A DNA stretch of 64,000 bases from Gammaproteobacteria bacterium. GTDB taxonomy: Bacteria; Pseudomonadota; Gammaproteobacteria; Steroidobacterales; GCA-2729495. Below, one piece after another: positions 52,039 to 62,163 of the stretch (position 1 is its first letter; each line of letters starts with the position of its first letter). The position numbers and the translations under genes were made by a program. The DNA lies in the NCBI GenBank assembly GCA_030746435.1, contig JASLMV010000002.1, forward strand, positions 116,356 through 180,355, in the 5' to 3' direction. Under the pieces are notes generated by a model that did no database searches, was not told where the DNA came from, and worked only from the letters and a program-made list of their open reading frames with translations.

Positions 52039-53814
52039 TCAGTAAACCCGGGCCTTGGGCGGCACCGTTTCCACTTCGTCCGTTAGCGTTTCCAGATTCA
52101 CGGTCCGGTAGTCCAGCCGCACGTCACCTGATTGATCTACCCAACACAGCGTGTGCTTCATCCAGTTGTCGTCGTCACGGTCAGGGTAGTCTTCCCGCGC
52201 CTGAGCTCCGCGACTTTCCTTGCGATTGCTCGCCGCCTTGATGGTGGCAGTTGCCTGCATCAGCAGGTTTTCCAGTTCCAGCGTTTCTATCAGGTCGGTA
52301 TTCCACACCAGCGACCGGTCATTTACTTTGACATCGCCGAATGCAGCATAAGTATCACCGAGTTTCTGTATGCCCTGTTGCAGTGATTCTCCGGTACGGA
52401 ATACAGAAGCGTGCGTCTGCATAATTTTCTGCATTTCCAGCCGCAGTTCGGCGGTCGGGCGACTCCCGTTTGCATTGCGCAACTTGTCCAGCCGGTCGAT
52501 GGCATTCTGTCCGGCGTCCGTGGCAAGCGGCCGCTGCTCCGCATTGTGCTGTATCGTCTCCGCACAGCGCCTGGCCGCCGACCGGCCGAAGATGACCAGG
52601 TCCAGCAGTGAATTGGATCCGAGCCGGTTGGCGCCGTGCACCGAAACGCAGGCTGCTTCGCCAATGGCCATCAGTCCGTCAACTTCACCGCCGGTGCCGT
52701 CCAGTGCCTCACCGTGGTAGTTCGTGGGTATGCCGCCCATGTTGTAGTGAACGGTCGGTAGCACCGGGATGGGTTCGCGCATCACATCGACGCCGGCAAA
52801 GATACGCGCGGTTTCGGCAATACCGGGCAACCTTTCCTCGATTACTTCCGGCCCGAGGTGCTCAAGGTGCAGATAGATATGATCTTTCTCCGGCCCGACC
52901 CCTCGTCCGCCCTGGATTTCCATCGTCATGGAGCGGCTGACAACATCACGTGAAGCAAGATCTTTTGCATTGGGCGCATAGCGCTCCATAAAGCGCTCAC
53001 CATCAGAGTTGGTTAGATAACCACCCTCGCCCCGCGACCCTTCTGTAATCAGGCAGCCTGAACCGTAGATTCCGGTGGGATGGAACTGCACAAATTCCAT
53101 GTCCTGCAGCGGCAGGCCGGCACGCAATACCATCGCGTTGCCGTCTCCGGTACAGGTATGTGCGGAGGTGCAGGAAAAGTAAGCCCTGCCATAGCCGCCT
53201 GTAGCAAGAATTACCTTGTGTGCTCGAAAGCGATGCAGTTCACCGGTAGCCATATCGATGGCTATGACGCCGCGGCAGGCGCCTGCTTCCATGATCAGAT
53301 CGATGGCAAAATATTCAATGTAAAAGTTTGCGTCGTGTTTTAAAGATTGCTGATACAGGGTATGCAACATGGCATGCCCGGTGCGGTCGGCAGCTGCACA
53401 GGTACGCTGCGCAATACCTTCACCGAAGCGCGTGGTCATACCGCCGAAGGGGCGTTGATAAATTCGCCCGTCCCCGGTACGCGAGAACGGCACGCCATAG
53501 TGCTCCAGTTCTATGATCGCGGCAGGCGCTTCCTTGCACATGTATTCGATTGCATCCTGGTCGCCGAGCCAGTCAGAGCCCTTGACGGTGTCGTACATGT
53601 GCCAACGCCAGTCATCCTCACCCATATTGCCGAGTGCGGCGCTGATCCCGCCCTGTGCCGCAACCGTATGACTGCGCGTCGGGAACACCTTGCTGATGCA
53701 GGCTGCCGACAGGCCGGCTTCTGCCAGGCCGAAGGTCGCTCTTAAGCCGGCACCGCCGGCGCCGACGACAACGACGTCATAAGTGTGGTCTACAAATGTA
53801 TAGTCGCCGCTCAT
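52039..53814 (-). CDS. sdhA: SdhA, succinate dehydrogenase flavoprotein subunit
   Basis: Oxidises succinate to fumarate. It has 591 residues, with the FAD-binding [20 protein letters not shown] and the flavin-linked His in [16 protein letters not shown]. The active-site region is [37 protein letters not shown]. The start overlaps the sdhD stop (ATGA). Confidence 0.97.
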   Translation of the reverse strand: MSGDYTFVDHTYDVVVVGAGGAGLRATFGLAEAGLSAACISKVFPTRSHTVAAQGGISAALGNMGEDDWRWHMYDTVKGSDWLGDQDAIEYMCKEAPAAIIELEHYGVPFSRTGDGRIYQRPFGGMTTRFGEGIAQRTCAAADRTGHAMLHTLYQQSLKHDANFYIEYFAIDLIMEAGACRGVIAIDMATGELHRFRAHKVILATGGYGRAYFSCTSAHTCTGDGNAMVLRAGLPLQDMEFVQFHPTGIYGSGCLITEGSRGEGGYLTNSDGERFMERYAPNAKDLASRDVVSRSMTMEIQGGRGVGPEKDHIYLHLEHLGPEVIEERLPGIAETARIFAGVDVMREPIPVLPTVHYNMGGIPTNYHGEALDGTGGEVDGLMAIGEAACVSVHGANRLGSNSLLDLVIFGRSAARRCAETIQHNAEQRPLATDAGQNAIDRLDKLRNANGSRPTAELRLEMQKIMQTHASVFRTGESLQQGIQKLGDTYAAFGDVKVNDRSLVWNTDLIETLELENLLMQATATIKAASNRKESRGAQAREDYPDRDDDNWMKHTLCWVDQSGDVRLDYRTVNLETLTDEVETVPPKARVY

Positions 53815-54179
53815 GACGCGCCGCTGGAGATCGAAATGATCGCGGCTATGCCCGCAAGGCCAAGCGCGACGTGTACCAGTTTGGAGAAGGTCATACTTGC
53901 GGCCCTTATCCGGATGTCTTGTACGTAATCTTCGAGGATGACCTGCACGCCCAGCAGCGAGTGATAAAGCGTGGCTATAAGCAGCAGGATCAGCATGACG
54001 CCGTTAAAGGTTTCGGCGGTCCAGGCCACGACAACCTCATGCGCGAAGCTTTCCAGCCCCAAAAGTGACAGTGCGAACCAGAGCGTAAGCGGGATCAGGG
54101 CGATAGCGCTTACCCGCTGGGCCCACCAGTGCATGGTAGCCCCCTCGACTGCTATGCCGAGCATCGATTGCAGGCTCAT
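53811..54179 (-). CDS. sdhD: SdhD, succinate dehydrogenase membrane anchor
   Basis: A 122-residue inner-membrane subunit with three helices. The family N-terminus [30 protein letters not shown] and the heme-ligand His region [18 protein letters not shown] are present. Overlaps sdhC and sdhA by four bases each. Confidence 0.92.
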   Translation of the reverse strand: MSLQSMLGIAVEGATMHWWAQRVSAIALIPLTLWFALSLLGLESFAHEVVVAWTAETFNGVMLILLLIATLYHSLLGVQVILEDYVQDIRIRAASMTFSKLVHVALGLAGIAAIISISSGAS

Positions 54180-54562
54180 GCGAACGCCCCCAGCCAGTAA
54201 AGCACCGTTGCGATAACCGCAATCAGCAACGTGAACCAGCCCGAAAGCCGCGCAAAGTTTTTCTCGAAGCCCAGGCCCGCATCCCAGGACAAATGGCGTA
54301 TACCGTTCCCGAGGTGATAGAACAAACTTGCGGAAAACCCGAACAGGACCAGGTACCCCAGCGGGCTGCTGAGCACACTCAGCACCCTGTTGTAGGCCGC
54401 CTCACCGGCAGCCACTGCTACGATCCAGCTAATGAGCCCCAGCGCAGCGAACGACAGCGCCACACCGGTCATACGATGCAGTATCGACAGGGTATTACTT
54501 GTCTGCCAGCTATAGACAGCCAGATGCGGTGACAGCGGTCTTTTTATTTCTGGCATTTCCAT
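54176..54562 (-). CDS. sdhC: SdhC, succinate dehydrogenase cytochrome b556 subunit
   Basis: A 128-residue, three-helix membrane subunit with RPLSPHLAVYSWQTSNTLSILHRMTGVALS at the start (quinone-site Ser/Arg region). The heme-ligand His lies in LFYHLGNGIRHLSWDAG. First gene of sdhCDAB. The 115-base gap before it contains no gene. Confidence 0.94.
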   Translation of the reverse strand: MEMPEIKRPLSPHLAVYSWQTSNTLSILHRMTGVALSFAALGLISWIVAVAAGEAAYNRVLSVLSSPLGYLVLFGFSASLFYHLGNGIRHLSWDAGLGFEKNFARLSGWFTLLIAVIATVLYWLGAFA

Positions 54563-54677
54563 TCACCCTGGATACACACACAAAAACAGGCAACATCCGC
54601 TACGTCCGTTGCCTCATCCGTGACAATGCGGGTGCTCCCGGATACTCAACTTTACGACTACCGGAGCTGCGATTCCC

Positions 54678-54899
54678 TCAGAAATCTATGCAGCGACCGT
54701 TGCGCTCCCAGTCTCCAAAGCGGGTGGGCTCGGGTCCCGCTGGACCGCCGATTTCCGGCTGCGGGTCCGGCTTAATGACTTGCGGACCAGACCGGTTTGC
54801 GGTCGTATCCTCTGCAAGTATCACGTTCACCTTGGGTTCTTTTTCAGGGGCATACTCCGGCATGGCGCGAAGTGTGCCAGAATGCGCCTGATTTTGCAT
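54678..54899 (-). CDS. SDHAF4-like succinate dehydrogenase assembly factor (DUF1674)
   Basis: A 73-residue soluble protein whose C-terminus EIGGPAGPEPTRFGDWERNGRCIDF is the DUF1674 signature (GGxxGPEPTRYGDWExxGRxxDF) of SDHAF4. In mitochondria that factor binds flavinylated SdhA before it joins SdhB. The N-terminal half is unstructured. The ATG at 54899 is used; a later in-frame ATG (54863) is possible. It sits 115 bases upstream of sdhC on the same strand. Confidence 0.85.
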   Translation of the reverse strand: MQNQAHSGTLRAMPEYAPEKEPKVNVILAEDTTANRSGPQVIKPDPQPEIGGPAGPEPTRFGDWERNGRCIDF

Positions 54900-54935
54900 C
54901 ACGGGCCCGCCCTTTAAAGGCTTTCAGAAGATTTC

Positions 54936-55847
54936 ATGAGCACACATCCGGATGCCGGTAACAACCCTTCCGAAGGGCTTGGCGTCATAAGAATCAGTGG
55001 CGCTGACCGGCGGATTTTTTTGCAGGGTCAGCTTACGCAGGATATCGACGAACTGACGCCGGGAAACCCCCTGCTCGCGGGCTGGGTATCGCCCAAGGGA
55101 AGGCTCCGTTGCCTCGCATGGGTAATCGACTGGCATGACGCTGCATGGCTGATCCTGCCGCAGGCACTCGGCGTTCCGGTCGCCAGGCAACTCGCCCCGT
55201 ACGTATTGCGGGCCGACGTGCAGATCGAGACCCCTGCGACCGGCGTGCACGCCCTGCACAGGAGTGAGCTCGGGGCAGTGGAAAACCTTCAGGTTAATCC
55301 TGATAAACAAACGATTACCCACTGTATTTACAATGATAATTACCTGTTTCTTGCTATCGAACAGCTCCCGGAGACGGGCCTCCTGCTGAGCGAACCGGCG
55401 ACTGCACCGGAGGCGGGGCCGACGGACTGGCAGGCATGGCGCCGGCAGAACGTGCGGGCCGGCCTACCCTCAGTGTGGCCCGAATCCAGTGAGATGTTCG
55501 TCCCGCAAATGCTTAACCTCGATTTGCTCGATGCCATCAGTTTCAGCAAGGGCTGCTATGTCGGGCAGGAAATAGTCGCCCGCACGCAGAACCTTGGGCG
55601 CATAAAACGGCGTATGTATGGATTCACTGCAGACGGCGAGCATCACGCCGGGCCGGGTGCGGACCTATACAGCGACGGCAAAAAAACCGGCGAACTGGTC
55701 GATGCAGTCTGCGGGGACGGGCGCACGGAATTGCTTGCCGTCGTACCGATTGAGAAACTCAACGAACCCCTCTGGCTCGATCCGGACAACGAGGTGCCGC
55801 TCGATCGCGTAGCGCTTCCCTACCGGGTGCCCGAACAGCCTGGCTAA
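54936..55847 (+). CDS. ygfZ: YgfZ, folate-dependent Fe-S protein maintenance factor
   Basis: A GcvT-like folate-binding protein of 303 residues needed for repair or assembly of some iron-sulfur enzymes. The signature KGCYVGQEIVART (about residues 207-219), with the essential Cys, is intact. It is divergent from the sdh operon (36 bases to the DUF1674 start) and convergent with murI, with overlapping stop codons. Codons at about 55290-55360 are AT-rich, unlike the rest of the gene. Confidence 0.93.
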   Translation: MSTHPDAGNNPSEGLGVIRISGADRRIFLQGQLTQDIDELTPGNPLLAGWVSPKGRLRCLAWVIDWHDAAWLILPQALGVPVARQLAPYVLRADVQIETPATGVHALHRSELGAVENLQVNPDKQTITHCIYNDNYLFLAIEQLPETGLLLSEPATAPEAGPTDWQAWRRQNVRAGLPSVWPESSEMFVPQMLNLDLLDAISFSKGCYVGQEIVARTQNLGRIKRRMYGFTADGEHHAGPGADLYSDGKKTGELVDAVCGDGRTELLAVVPIEKLNEPLWLDPDNEVPLDRVALPYRVPEQPG

Positions 55848-56692
55848 GTCTGACCGGTATCGGCCGGGTGTATATCTGTCAGTTCGATATCGTCCGCAGC
55901 GAATTCACAGCCGAGGAACGCACTGCCGATGCGCGCGAATCGTGCCGCCCCGTCGGTTGCGATTAGCCGTATCCCGCCGTTCGCATCTTCGGGTGCTGCA
56001 AGACCGCTTGCTGTAAGCTCTTCCCGAACGGCACTGGCTGCCGTCGTCGCGGAATCGACGATCTCTATGCCCGGGCCCAGCGCATTACCGATGGGCCCCA
56101 GCAACAGGGGAAAATGCGTGCAGCCGAGGATCGCCACATCAGGCCGCTCGACATCACTCCGTTCGCGTATACCCGCCAGGTACTGACCCGCGACCGCATC
56201 CGCAATCGGACCGGTGTTCCAGCCCTCTTCCGCCAGTGCGACAAACAGTGAACAGGGCAACTCCTCGATGACGGCATCGGGATCCAATTGCAGGATCGCC
56301 CGCGTGTAAGCGAGCTGACTCGTTGTCGACTCGGTTGCCAGCACGAGGTGGCGCTGGGAGCTACTGCGGTTAACGGCGGCGGCCGCGCCCGGCTGCACAA
56401 CCCCGATCACGGGCACCGGCGCAAGCCGCTGCCGTAACTCATCCAGGGCCAGTGCAGAAGCTGTGTTGCATGCAACGACCAACAGCTTGATGCCCTGTCC
56501 GACCAGGTAGTCGGCCGCATGTGTCGCATAGCGTTGCACGGAAGCCGGGCTCTTGGTGCCGTAAGGCACCCTCGCTGTATCACCCAGGTAAAGGAGCTCT
56601 TCGTTTGGCAGCAGGTCACGAACTGCATGCACTACAGTCAGTCCTCCAACGCCGGAGTCAAATATGCCAATTGGCAAACGCGACTGCTCCAT
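55844..56692 (-). CDS. murI: MurI, glutamate racemase
   Basis: Supplies D-glutamate for peptidoglycan. It has 282 residues from ATG 56692 (preceded by AAGG). A GTG at 56704 overlapping the lysS stop is the alternative. PIGIFDSGVGGLTVV, the first catalytic Cys in VVACNTASALAL and the second in ILGCTHFPLLL are intact. Confidence 0.95.
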   Translation of the reverse strand: MEQSRLPIGIFDSGVGGLTVVHAVRDLLPNEELLYLGDTARVPYGTKSPASVQRYATHAADYLVGQGIKLLVVACNTASALALDELRQRLAPVPVIGVVQPGAAAAVNRSSSQRHLVLATESTTSQLAYTRAILQLDPDAVIEELPCSLFVALAEEGWNTGPIADAVAGQYLAGIRERSDVERPDVAILGCTHFPLLLGPIGNALGPGIEIVDSATTAASAVREELTASGLAAPEDANGGIRLIATDGAARFARIGSAFLGCEFAADDIELTDIHPADTGQT

Positions 56693-56700
56693 GCCTGCCT

Positions 56701-58200
56701 TCACTGCGCCTGCTGTTCGCGCAGGTGCGGGAACAGCAAAACGTCGCGGATCGAAGGTGCGTCCGTCAGTAGCATGACCAGGCGGTCTATGCCAACCCCC
56801 AGGCCGGCCGTCGGAGGCATCCCGTACTCCAGCGCGGTAATGTAATCCTCGTCGTAAAACATGGCCTCTTCGTCACCGGATGTCTTGCGTTCCACCTGGG
56901 CTCTGAAACGCTCGGCCTGGTCCTCGGAGTCGTTGAGCTCTGCAAACCCGTTCGCAATTTCGCGGCCGGCGACAAAGAATTCGAAACGGTCCGTCAGCCA
57001 GGGGTCATCGCTGTTACGTCGGGCAAGGGGCGAGACTTCGGTGGGAAAAGCAGTAACAAAGGTAGGCTGATCGAGCCGATTCTCGACCGTCTTCTCGAAT
57101 ATCTCTATAAGCAGTTTGCCGCTACCGAAGTCATCCACAACCGGTATATCCATCCTCGTGCAGACTTCGCCGAGGTATTCACGATCGCGCAGGCGGGCAG
57201 CATCGAGATCGGGATTGAAGCGTGCGACCGACTCTTCTATTGTCAAGCGCTCATAAGAACCCGACAGGTCATATTCTTTTCCCTGGTAAGTAATAGTGCC
57301 CGAACCGAGAATGGTTTCGGTTATATTCCTGAGCAGGTTCTCGAGCAGATCGATCAGTATGTTCTGGTCCGCATACGCCATGTAGAGTTCCAGCATCGTG
57401 AACTCCGGGTTGTGCTGTGTCGACAGCCCTTCGTTGCGGAAACTGCGGTTGATCTCATAAACACGCTCAAAACCGCCCACGACGAGGCGTTTCAGGTACA
57501 GCTCCGGCGCGATACGCAGATACAACTGGCGGTCCAGGGTATTGTGGTGGGTCACAAACGGGCGCGCCACCGCCCCACCGGGGATAGGCTGCATCATCGG
57601 CGTTTCCACCTCGAGGAAATCCAGGGCGTCGAGGTAAGTACGGAGGGACTGAATGATTTGTGAGCGCGCCCGGAAAACCTGCCGCGAGTCTTCGTTAACG
57701 ATGAGGTCGACATAGCGCTGCCGGTAACGCAACTCCTGGTCGCTCAGACCGTGGTATTTTTCCGGCAGCGGGCGCAGCGATTTGGTCAGCAACTGAATGT
57801 CTTCCACCCGCACCGACAGCTCACCGGTCTTGGTCCGGAACAGCCTGCCCGTCGCCCAGACGATATCCCCCAGGTCCCAGCGCTTGAAAGATTTGTAATG
57901 CCCTTCGGCAAGTGCATCGCGCTGGACGAAGAGTTGCAGTTGCCCGCTTCTGTCCTGGATCGTAACGAAAGTTACCTTGCCCATGACCCGCCTGGTCATT
58001 ACGCGCCCGCCCACTGCAACGACGATATCGTTTTCTTCCAGCGCCTCGTTGCTGTAATCGGCATAGATGTCCTGCAACTGGCCGGCGAGGGCCGAACGCC
58101 TGTATTCATTCGGGAAGGCAAAACCTTCGGCACGCAAATCCTCCAGCTTGCGCCGCCTTTCTGCTATCAGCTTATTTTCTTCCTTGGGTTTTGCTGTCAT
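56701..58200 (-). CDS. lysS: Lysyl-tRNA synthetase, class II
   Basis: A 499-residue class II synthetase: an N-terminal OB-fold anticodon-binding domain, then motif 2 FERVYEINRSFRNEGLSTQHNPEFTMLELYMAY and motif 3 GLGVGIDRLVMLLTDAPSIRDVLLFP. The recJ-prfB-lysS order is the same as in E. coli; lysS follows prfB after 17 bases. Confidence 0.97.
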   Translation of the reverse strand: MTAKPKEENKLIAERRRKLEDLRAEGFAFPNEYRRSALAGQLQDIYADYSNEALEENDIVVAVGGRVMTRRVMGKVTFVTIQDRSGQLQLFVQRDALAEGHYKSFKRWDLGDIVWATGRLFRTKTGELSVRVEDIQLLTKSLRPLPEKYHGLSDQELRYRQRYVDLIVNEDSRQVFRARSQIIQSLRTYLDALDFLEVETPMMQPIPGGAVARPFVTHHNTLDRQLYLRIAPELYLKRLVVGGFERVYEINRSFRNEGLSTQHNPEFTMLELYMAYADQNILIDLLENLLRNITETILGSGTITYQGKEYDLSGSYERLTIEESVARFNPDLDAARLRDREYLGEVCTRMDIPVVDDFGSGKLLIEIFEKTVENRLDQPTFVTAFPTEVSPLARRNSDDPWLTDRFEFFVAGREIANGFAELNDSEDQAERFRAQVERKTSGDEEAMFYDEDYITALEYGMPPTAGLGVGIDRLVMLLTDAPSIRDVLLFPHLREQQAQ

Positions 58201-58217
58201 CGTGATTAACCCGGTCC

Positions 58218-59313
58218 TTACAGACCCTGCTTGAGACTTGCCTCAATAAACCTGTTCAGCGCCCCGTTCAATATCGAATCCGGGTCGCCGGACTGAATCC
58301 CTGTTCGCTCGTCCTTGACCCGCGACTGGTCGAGTACATAAGAACGAATCTGACTACCCCAACCGACATCCGATTTCGATTCCTCTTCCGCCTGCACCTC
58401 TTCCCGCCGCTTTTGCTCTTCGAGTTCGTACAGCTTCGCCTTGAGTTGTTTCATCGCAGTCGCCCGGTTTTTGTGTTGCGACCGGTCGTTCTGACATTGC
58501 ACCACGATCCCGGTCGGATTGTGGGTAATTCTTACAGCGGATTCGGTTTTATTGACATGCTGCCCGCCCGCTCCGCTGGCCCGGTAGACATCCACCCGGA
58601 GGTCTGACGGGTCGATCTCGATCTCTATATCGTCCTCAACTTCGGGCGCAACGTAAACTGCTGCGAAGGACGTATGCCGCCGGTTACCGGAATCGAACGG
58701 CGACTTTCGCACGAGGCGATGTACGCCCGACTCCGTCCGTAACCAACCATAAGCGTACTCGCCCTTTACGTGCACCGTGGCGCTCTTGATGCCCGCGACC
58801 TCGCCGGCCGACGCCTCGATCAGTTCGGCTGAAAAACCATTGGATTCGCACCACTTCAGGTACATCCTGAGGAGCATCTCGGCCCAGTCCTGCGCTTCGG
58901 TTCCGCCTGCGCCGGATTGAATATCGAGAAAGGCGTTGGATGCATCGGCGCGGCCGCTGAACATGCGCTGGAATTCGAGCTTTTCAACCTGCTCCAGCAT
59001 ACGCTCTACATCGGCCGCGATTTCCTGCTGGATGGCCGTATCGTTTTCCTCGGTAGCCAGCGCCAGCAAGTCGTTCGCATCAACGATGCCACTACCCACC
59101 TGCTCCAGCGGAATCAGCATCGCTTCGAGCCGGGCGCGCTCCCGCCCCAACGATTCGGCCTTTTGCTGATCGTTCCAGATATCGGGGTCTTCCAGGTCCT
59201 GTTTGATCTGATTCAGGCGGTCGAGCTGGTTCTCGAAGTCAAAGGTACCCCCTTAGAGCAACACTGCGCTCTTTAAGGTCATCGATCACGGACTGTAACT
59301 GGTTAAGTTCCAT
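58218..59313 (-). CDS. prfB: Peptide chain release factor 2, programmed +1 frameshift
   Basis: Release factor for UGA and UAA stop codons. The gene starts at ATG 59313. A 24-codon first frame ends at an in-frame TGA (59241-59239), and the rest is in the +1 frame, giving about 364 residues, close to E. coli RF2. The second frame carries the codon-recognition motif SPF ([11 protein letters not shown]) and the catalytic GGQ ([15 protein letters not shown]). The frameshift makes RF2 synthesis self-limiting: when RF2 is scarce, the shift wins over termination. This is the normal regulated state of the gene, not a broken copy. Confidence 0.96.
59238..59255 (-). promoter_or_regulatory. prfB recoding site
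   Basis: On the minus strand an internal Shine-Dalgarno-like AGGGGG is followed by TAC and the slippery CTT TGA C. These are the three elements known for E. coli RF2 frameshifting: SD stimulator, slippery Leu codon, and UGA followed by C. Confidence 0.93.
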
Positions 59314-59358
59314 ACGCTTCCAAAGGGGCCGCCGGGGTGTCTGTACGTGGCCGGTATG

Positions 59359-61101
59359 CTAGACGCATTCAATGTGAACGACAAGCAATTGATGTTCGCG
59401 TATGCCCCTGAACTCATTGACATCGAGCCGATAGGCCACGTTAAGTTCGGGATAATTCGGCCGGACATCCAGTTTCGGCTGGTCGAATGCAATTCCGCTA
59501 ACGGTCGCGCTACTGTCTTTGGGTTTCAGTGTGAGCTTGAGGTGCCGCTTGCCGACCACGCGTTGGGAAACAAGCTCAAACCTGCCATCGAACAACGGCT
59601 CAGGAAAGCCCTGACCCCACGGCCCGGAGAACCTCAGGGTCTCCGCAAGTCCGAGGTTTAAATCCTCTGCCGCAAGTGTGCCGTCGCTGAGTATACGGTC
59701 CGACTCCTCGATGCGATCCGCATACAGTTCAACCTCGGCCGCAAATGCCTGCCTGAATAACTCCAGCTTATCCGTATCCAGGCTCAGGCCTGCTGCCATC
59801 GCGTGGCCGCCGTAACGGCCGAGTAACCCGGGATGACGGGCATCGATGCCGGCCAGAACATCGCGCATATGAACCCCCTGAACCGACCTGCCTGATCCCT
59901 TCAGTGTGGTGTCGTCCTCGCCCGGCGCAAAAGCGATCACCGGCTTCTTCAGCTGCTCACGAATGCGTGTAGCGACCAGCCCCACAATACCCTGGTGCCA
60001 GCCGGCGTCGTAAAGGCAAACCGCACTGCCCCCCGGCCCGACCTGCTCTTGCTCAAGACCCAGCAACAGATCTTCGGCCTCTGCCTGCATGGCTGCCTGC
60101 AGCTCGCGACGCTCGGTATTCAGTTCTGACAGATGTCCGGCCCGCCTGCGCGCATCCGGAAAACTTTCCGCAAGCAGGCAATCGATGCCCAGCGTCATGT
60201 CGGTAAGCCGGCCCGCGGCATTCAGGCGCGGCGCAATTGCAAAGCCCAGATCGGTGGCCGCGGCATCCGTGCAGCTTCGGTCGGCAACTGCAAACAGTGC
60301 CTGCAACCCCGGCCGGGCACGGCCGCCACGTATACGTTTAAGCCCCTGGCTTACCAGCACCCGGTTGTTCTGGTCCAGCGGGACCAGGTCGGCCACCGTA
60401 CCCAGCGCAACCAGGTCCAGGCACTCCGCTACGGCCGACCGGGCGGTTTCAGCACTTATGCAGCTGTCCGCAGCCAGTCGCTGACCGAGGGCAGCCATGA
60501 CATAAAAGGCCACGCCGACGCCGGCCAGGTGTTTACTCGGAAAACTGTTATCCGGCGCGTTCGGGTTTACGATCACACTCGCGTCCGGCAGGGTTTCGCC
60601 CGGCAAGTGGTGATCCGTGACTATTACGTCAATGCCGCACTCATTTGCGGCGGCTACGCCTGCCTGGCTGCTTATCCCGTTGTCGACGGTAAGAATGATG
60701 TCGGGGGACTGTTTTGCTGCTTCTGCCACTATGGCCGGCGACAACCCGTAACCAAAACGAAACCGGTCCGGGACCATGTAAGCAGAATCTGTAAAACCAA
60801 AAGCACGCAAGCAGCTAATAACAAGTGCCGTCGCAGTAGCCCCATCCGCGTCAAAATCGCCCAGTACGAGCACGCGTTGACCGTTTGCTCTCGCGAGTGC
60901 CAGTCTTTCAGCAGCGGCGTCACAGCCCTCGAGACGGCTCACGGGGATCATCGCGGCTAGCGAAGTGTCCAGCGCACCCGGGTCAACCGCACGGGCCGCA
61001 TATACACGGCGCAATACGGGGTGCAAATCATCCGGAAGACTATCGAGCAACCCGGTGGAAGCTTTGCGCCGCTCAATCAGCTTGGCGGTAATTTGTGTCA
61101 T
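59359..61101 (-). CDS. recJ: RecJ, single-strand 5'-3' exonuclease
   Basis: DNA repair nuclease of the RecF and mismatch repair pathways. It has 580 residues. DHH-family motifs are LGDFDADGATATALVI, TVDNGISS and VTDHHLPGETLPDASVIVNPN; the DHHA1 GGHAMAAGLSL and a C-terminal OB-type domain are present. First gene of recJ-prfB-lysS-murI; 35 bases separate it from the divergent Mth938-like gene. Confidence 0.95.
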   Translation of the reverse strand: MTQITAKLIERRKASTGLLDSLPDDLHPVLRRVYAARAVDPGALDTSLAAMIPVSRLEGCDAAAERLALARANGQRVLVLGDFDADGATATALVISCLRAFGFTDSAYMVPDRFRFGYGLSPAIVAEAAKQSPDIILTVDNGISSQAGVAAANECGIDVIVTDHHLPGETLPDASVIVNPNAPDNSFPSKHLAGVGVAFYVMAALGQRLAADSCISAETARSAVAECLDLVALGTVADLVPLDQNNRVLVSQGLKRIRGGRARPGLQALFAVADRSCTDAAATDLGFAIAPRLNAAGRLTDMTLGIDCLLAESFPDARRRAGHLSELNTERRELQAAMQAEAEDLLLGLEQEQVGPGGSAVCLYDAGWHQGIVGLVATRIREQLKKPVIAFAPGEDDTTLKGSGRSVQGVHMRDVLAGIDARHPGLLGRYGGHAMAAGLSLDTDKLELFRQAFAAEVELYADRIEESDRILSDGTLAAEDLNLGLAETLRFSGPWGQGFPEPLFDGRFELVSQRVVGKRHLKLTLKPKDSSATVSGIAFDQPKLDVRPNYPELNVAYRLDVNEFRGIREHQLLVVHIECV

Positions 61102-61136
61102 ACAATTACTTATTATTTGGGTTTGTAATCTGCAAC

Positions 61137-61505
61137 ATGAAATTCACTGCCGACTCTGCCGACGGGAACGTTATACGCTCTTTCTCCCCGGGAGAGATTC
61201 GCCTGCACGATAAAATCATCGATACGAATGTGATCATCTCACGCGACCGGATAATCGCCGACTGGAACCCGCCTGACATCGCAGAAATCAGCCTGGAGGA
61301 CTTCCGCCCCGCCCTCGGACTCAACCCCGATATTATTCTGTTTGGCACGGGTATCAATCAGCATTTCCCGGATATTGCGGTACTGACGGAAATCATGCGC
61401 AGTGGAGTTGCGATCGAGGTCATGGAAACCCATGCCGCCTGCAGGACTTTCAACGTGCTGATCGGCGAGCACCGGGCTGCGGTAGCAGCACTTCTGGTCG
61501 GCTAA
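61137..61505 (+). CDS. Mth938/NDUFAF3-domain protein
   Basis: A 122-residue protein of the Mth938-like (DUF498) family, related to the mitochondrial complex I assembly factor NDUFAF3. The core is ILFGTGINQHFPDIAVLTEIMRSGVAIEVMETHAACRTFNVLIGEHRAAVAALL. The bacterial role is unknown. ATG 61137 gives the family start; the upstream extension has no match. It converges with nlpD, with a one-base gap. Confidence 0.82.
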   Translation: MKFTADSADGNVIRSFSPGEIRLHDKIIDTNVIISRDRIIADWNPPDIAEISLEDFRPALGLNPDIILFGTGINQHFPDIAVLTEIMRSGVAIEVMETHAACRTFNVLIGEHRAAVAALLVG

Positions 61506-61506
61506 C

Positions 61507-62163
61507 TCACCTGCGCGGCAGGTAGCGCAGCGGATTGACAGGTTCGCCGTTACGGCGAATCTCGAAATGCAGCTGCGCGCTGCCCCCTGCTTCACGACCC
61601 ATTCGCGCTACTGCCTGCCCGGCCCGGACCCGGTCGCCCTCGCGGACCAGCAGCGATGAATTCAATCCGTACGCACTGAGCCACGAATTATTGTGCTTGA
61701 TGATCAGCAACTGGCCATAGTGCGACAGTCCGTCACCGGCATACACTATTTCACCGCCGGCCACCGCAACGACGGTCTGATCTTCCTTGCCGGCGATCCT
61801 GATTCCCGATTCTGTTTTGACCGAGGTGCCGAAAGCCATTGCCACGGCACCGGCGGTAGGCCAGTGCCAGCGTGGCGGTGGCAACAACGGCTGACTGACA
61901 ACACGACTGCTTGTCTGCATCGATCCTGCACGGACAGGGGTCTTCAGGCGTAACTTCTGGCCCTCGCGTATATAAGTACCGTCGCCCAGGCGATTCCAGC
62001 GGATCAGGTCACGCTGGTCGACGTTGTAGTTAACGGCAATGGAATAAAGCGTTTCCCCGGCCCTGACCGTGTGGTAATCCCGCGACCACCGCAGCGCCCC
62101 TTCGCATGCGACCAGCAGTCCGCACAGCGCCAGTAAAACCAGTCCTGGCAGACGCTTTCTCAA
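61507..62163 (-). CDS. nlpD: NlpD-type LysM/M23 lipoprotein
   Basis: A 218-residue outer-membrane lipoprotein that activates amidases for septum splitting. The lipobox is LLVAC (Cys20). A LysM domain (YHTVRAGETLYSIAVNYNVDQRDLIRWN) is followed by a LytM/M23 domain (VVAVAGGEIVYAGDGLSHYGQLLIIKHNNSWLSAYGLNSSLLVREGDRV ... LHFEIRRNGEPVNPLRYL). Zinc ligands of active M23 peptidases are partly lost (SAYGLN in place of SAYAH-type), as in NlpD and EnvC activators. The TTG start overlaps the yqaA stop. No rpoS follows it. Confidence 0.9.
   Translation of the reverse strand: MRKRLPGLVLLALCGLLVACEGALRWSRDYHTVRAGETLYSIAVNYNVDQRDLIRWNRLGDGTYIREGQKLRLKTPVRAGSMQTSSRVVSQPLLPPPRWHWPTAGAVAMAFGTSVKTESGIRIAGKEDQTVVAVAGGEIVYAGDGLSHYGQLLIIKHNNSWLSAYGLNSSLLVREGDRVRAGQAVARMGREAGGSAQLHFEIRRNGEPVNPLRYLPRR

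Noticed and set aside
59239..59241. In-frame TGA in prfB as a pseudogene mark
   Set aside because: All elements of the known RF2 +1 recoding site are present, so the stop is regulatory.
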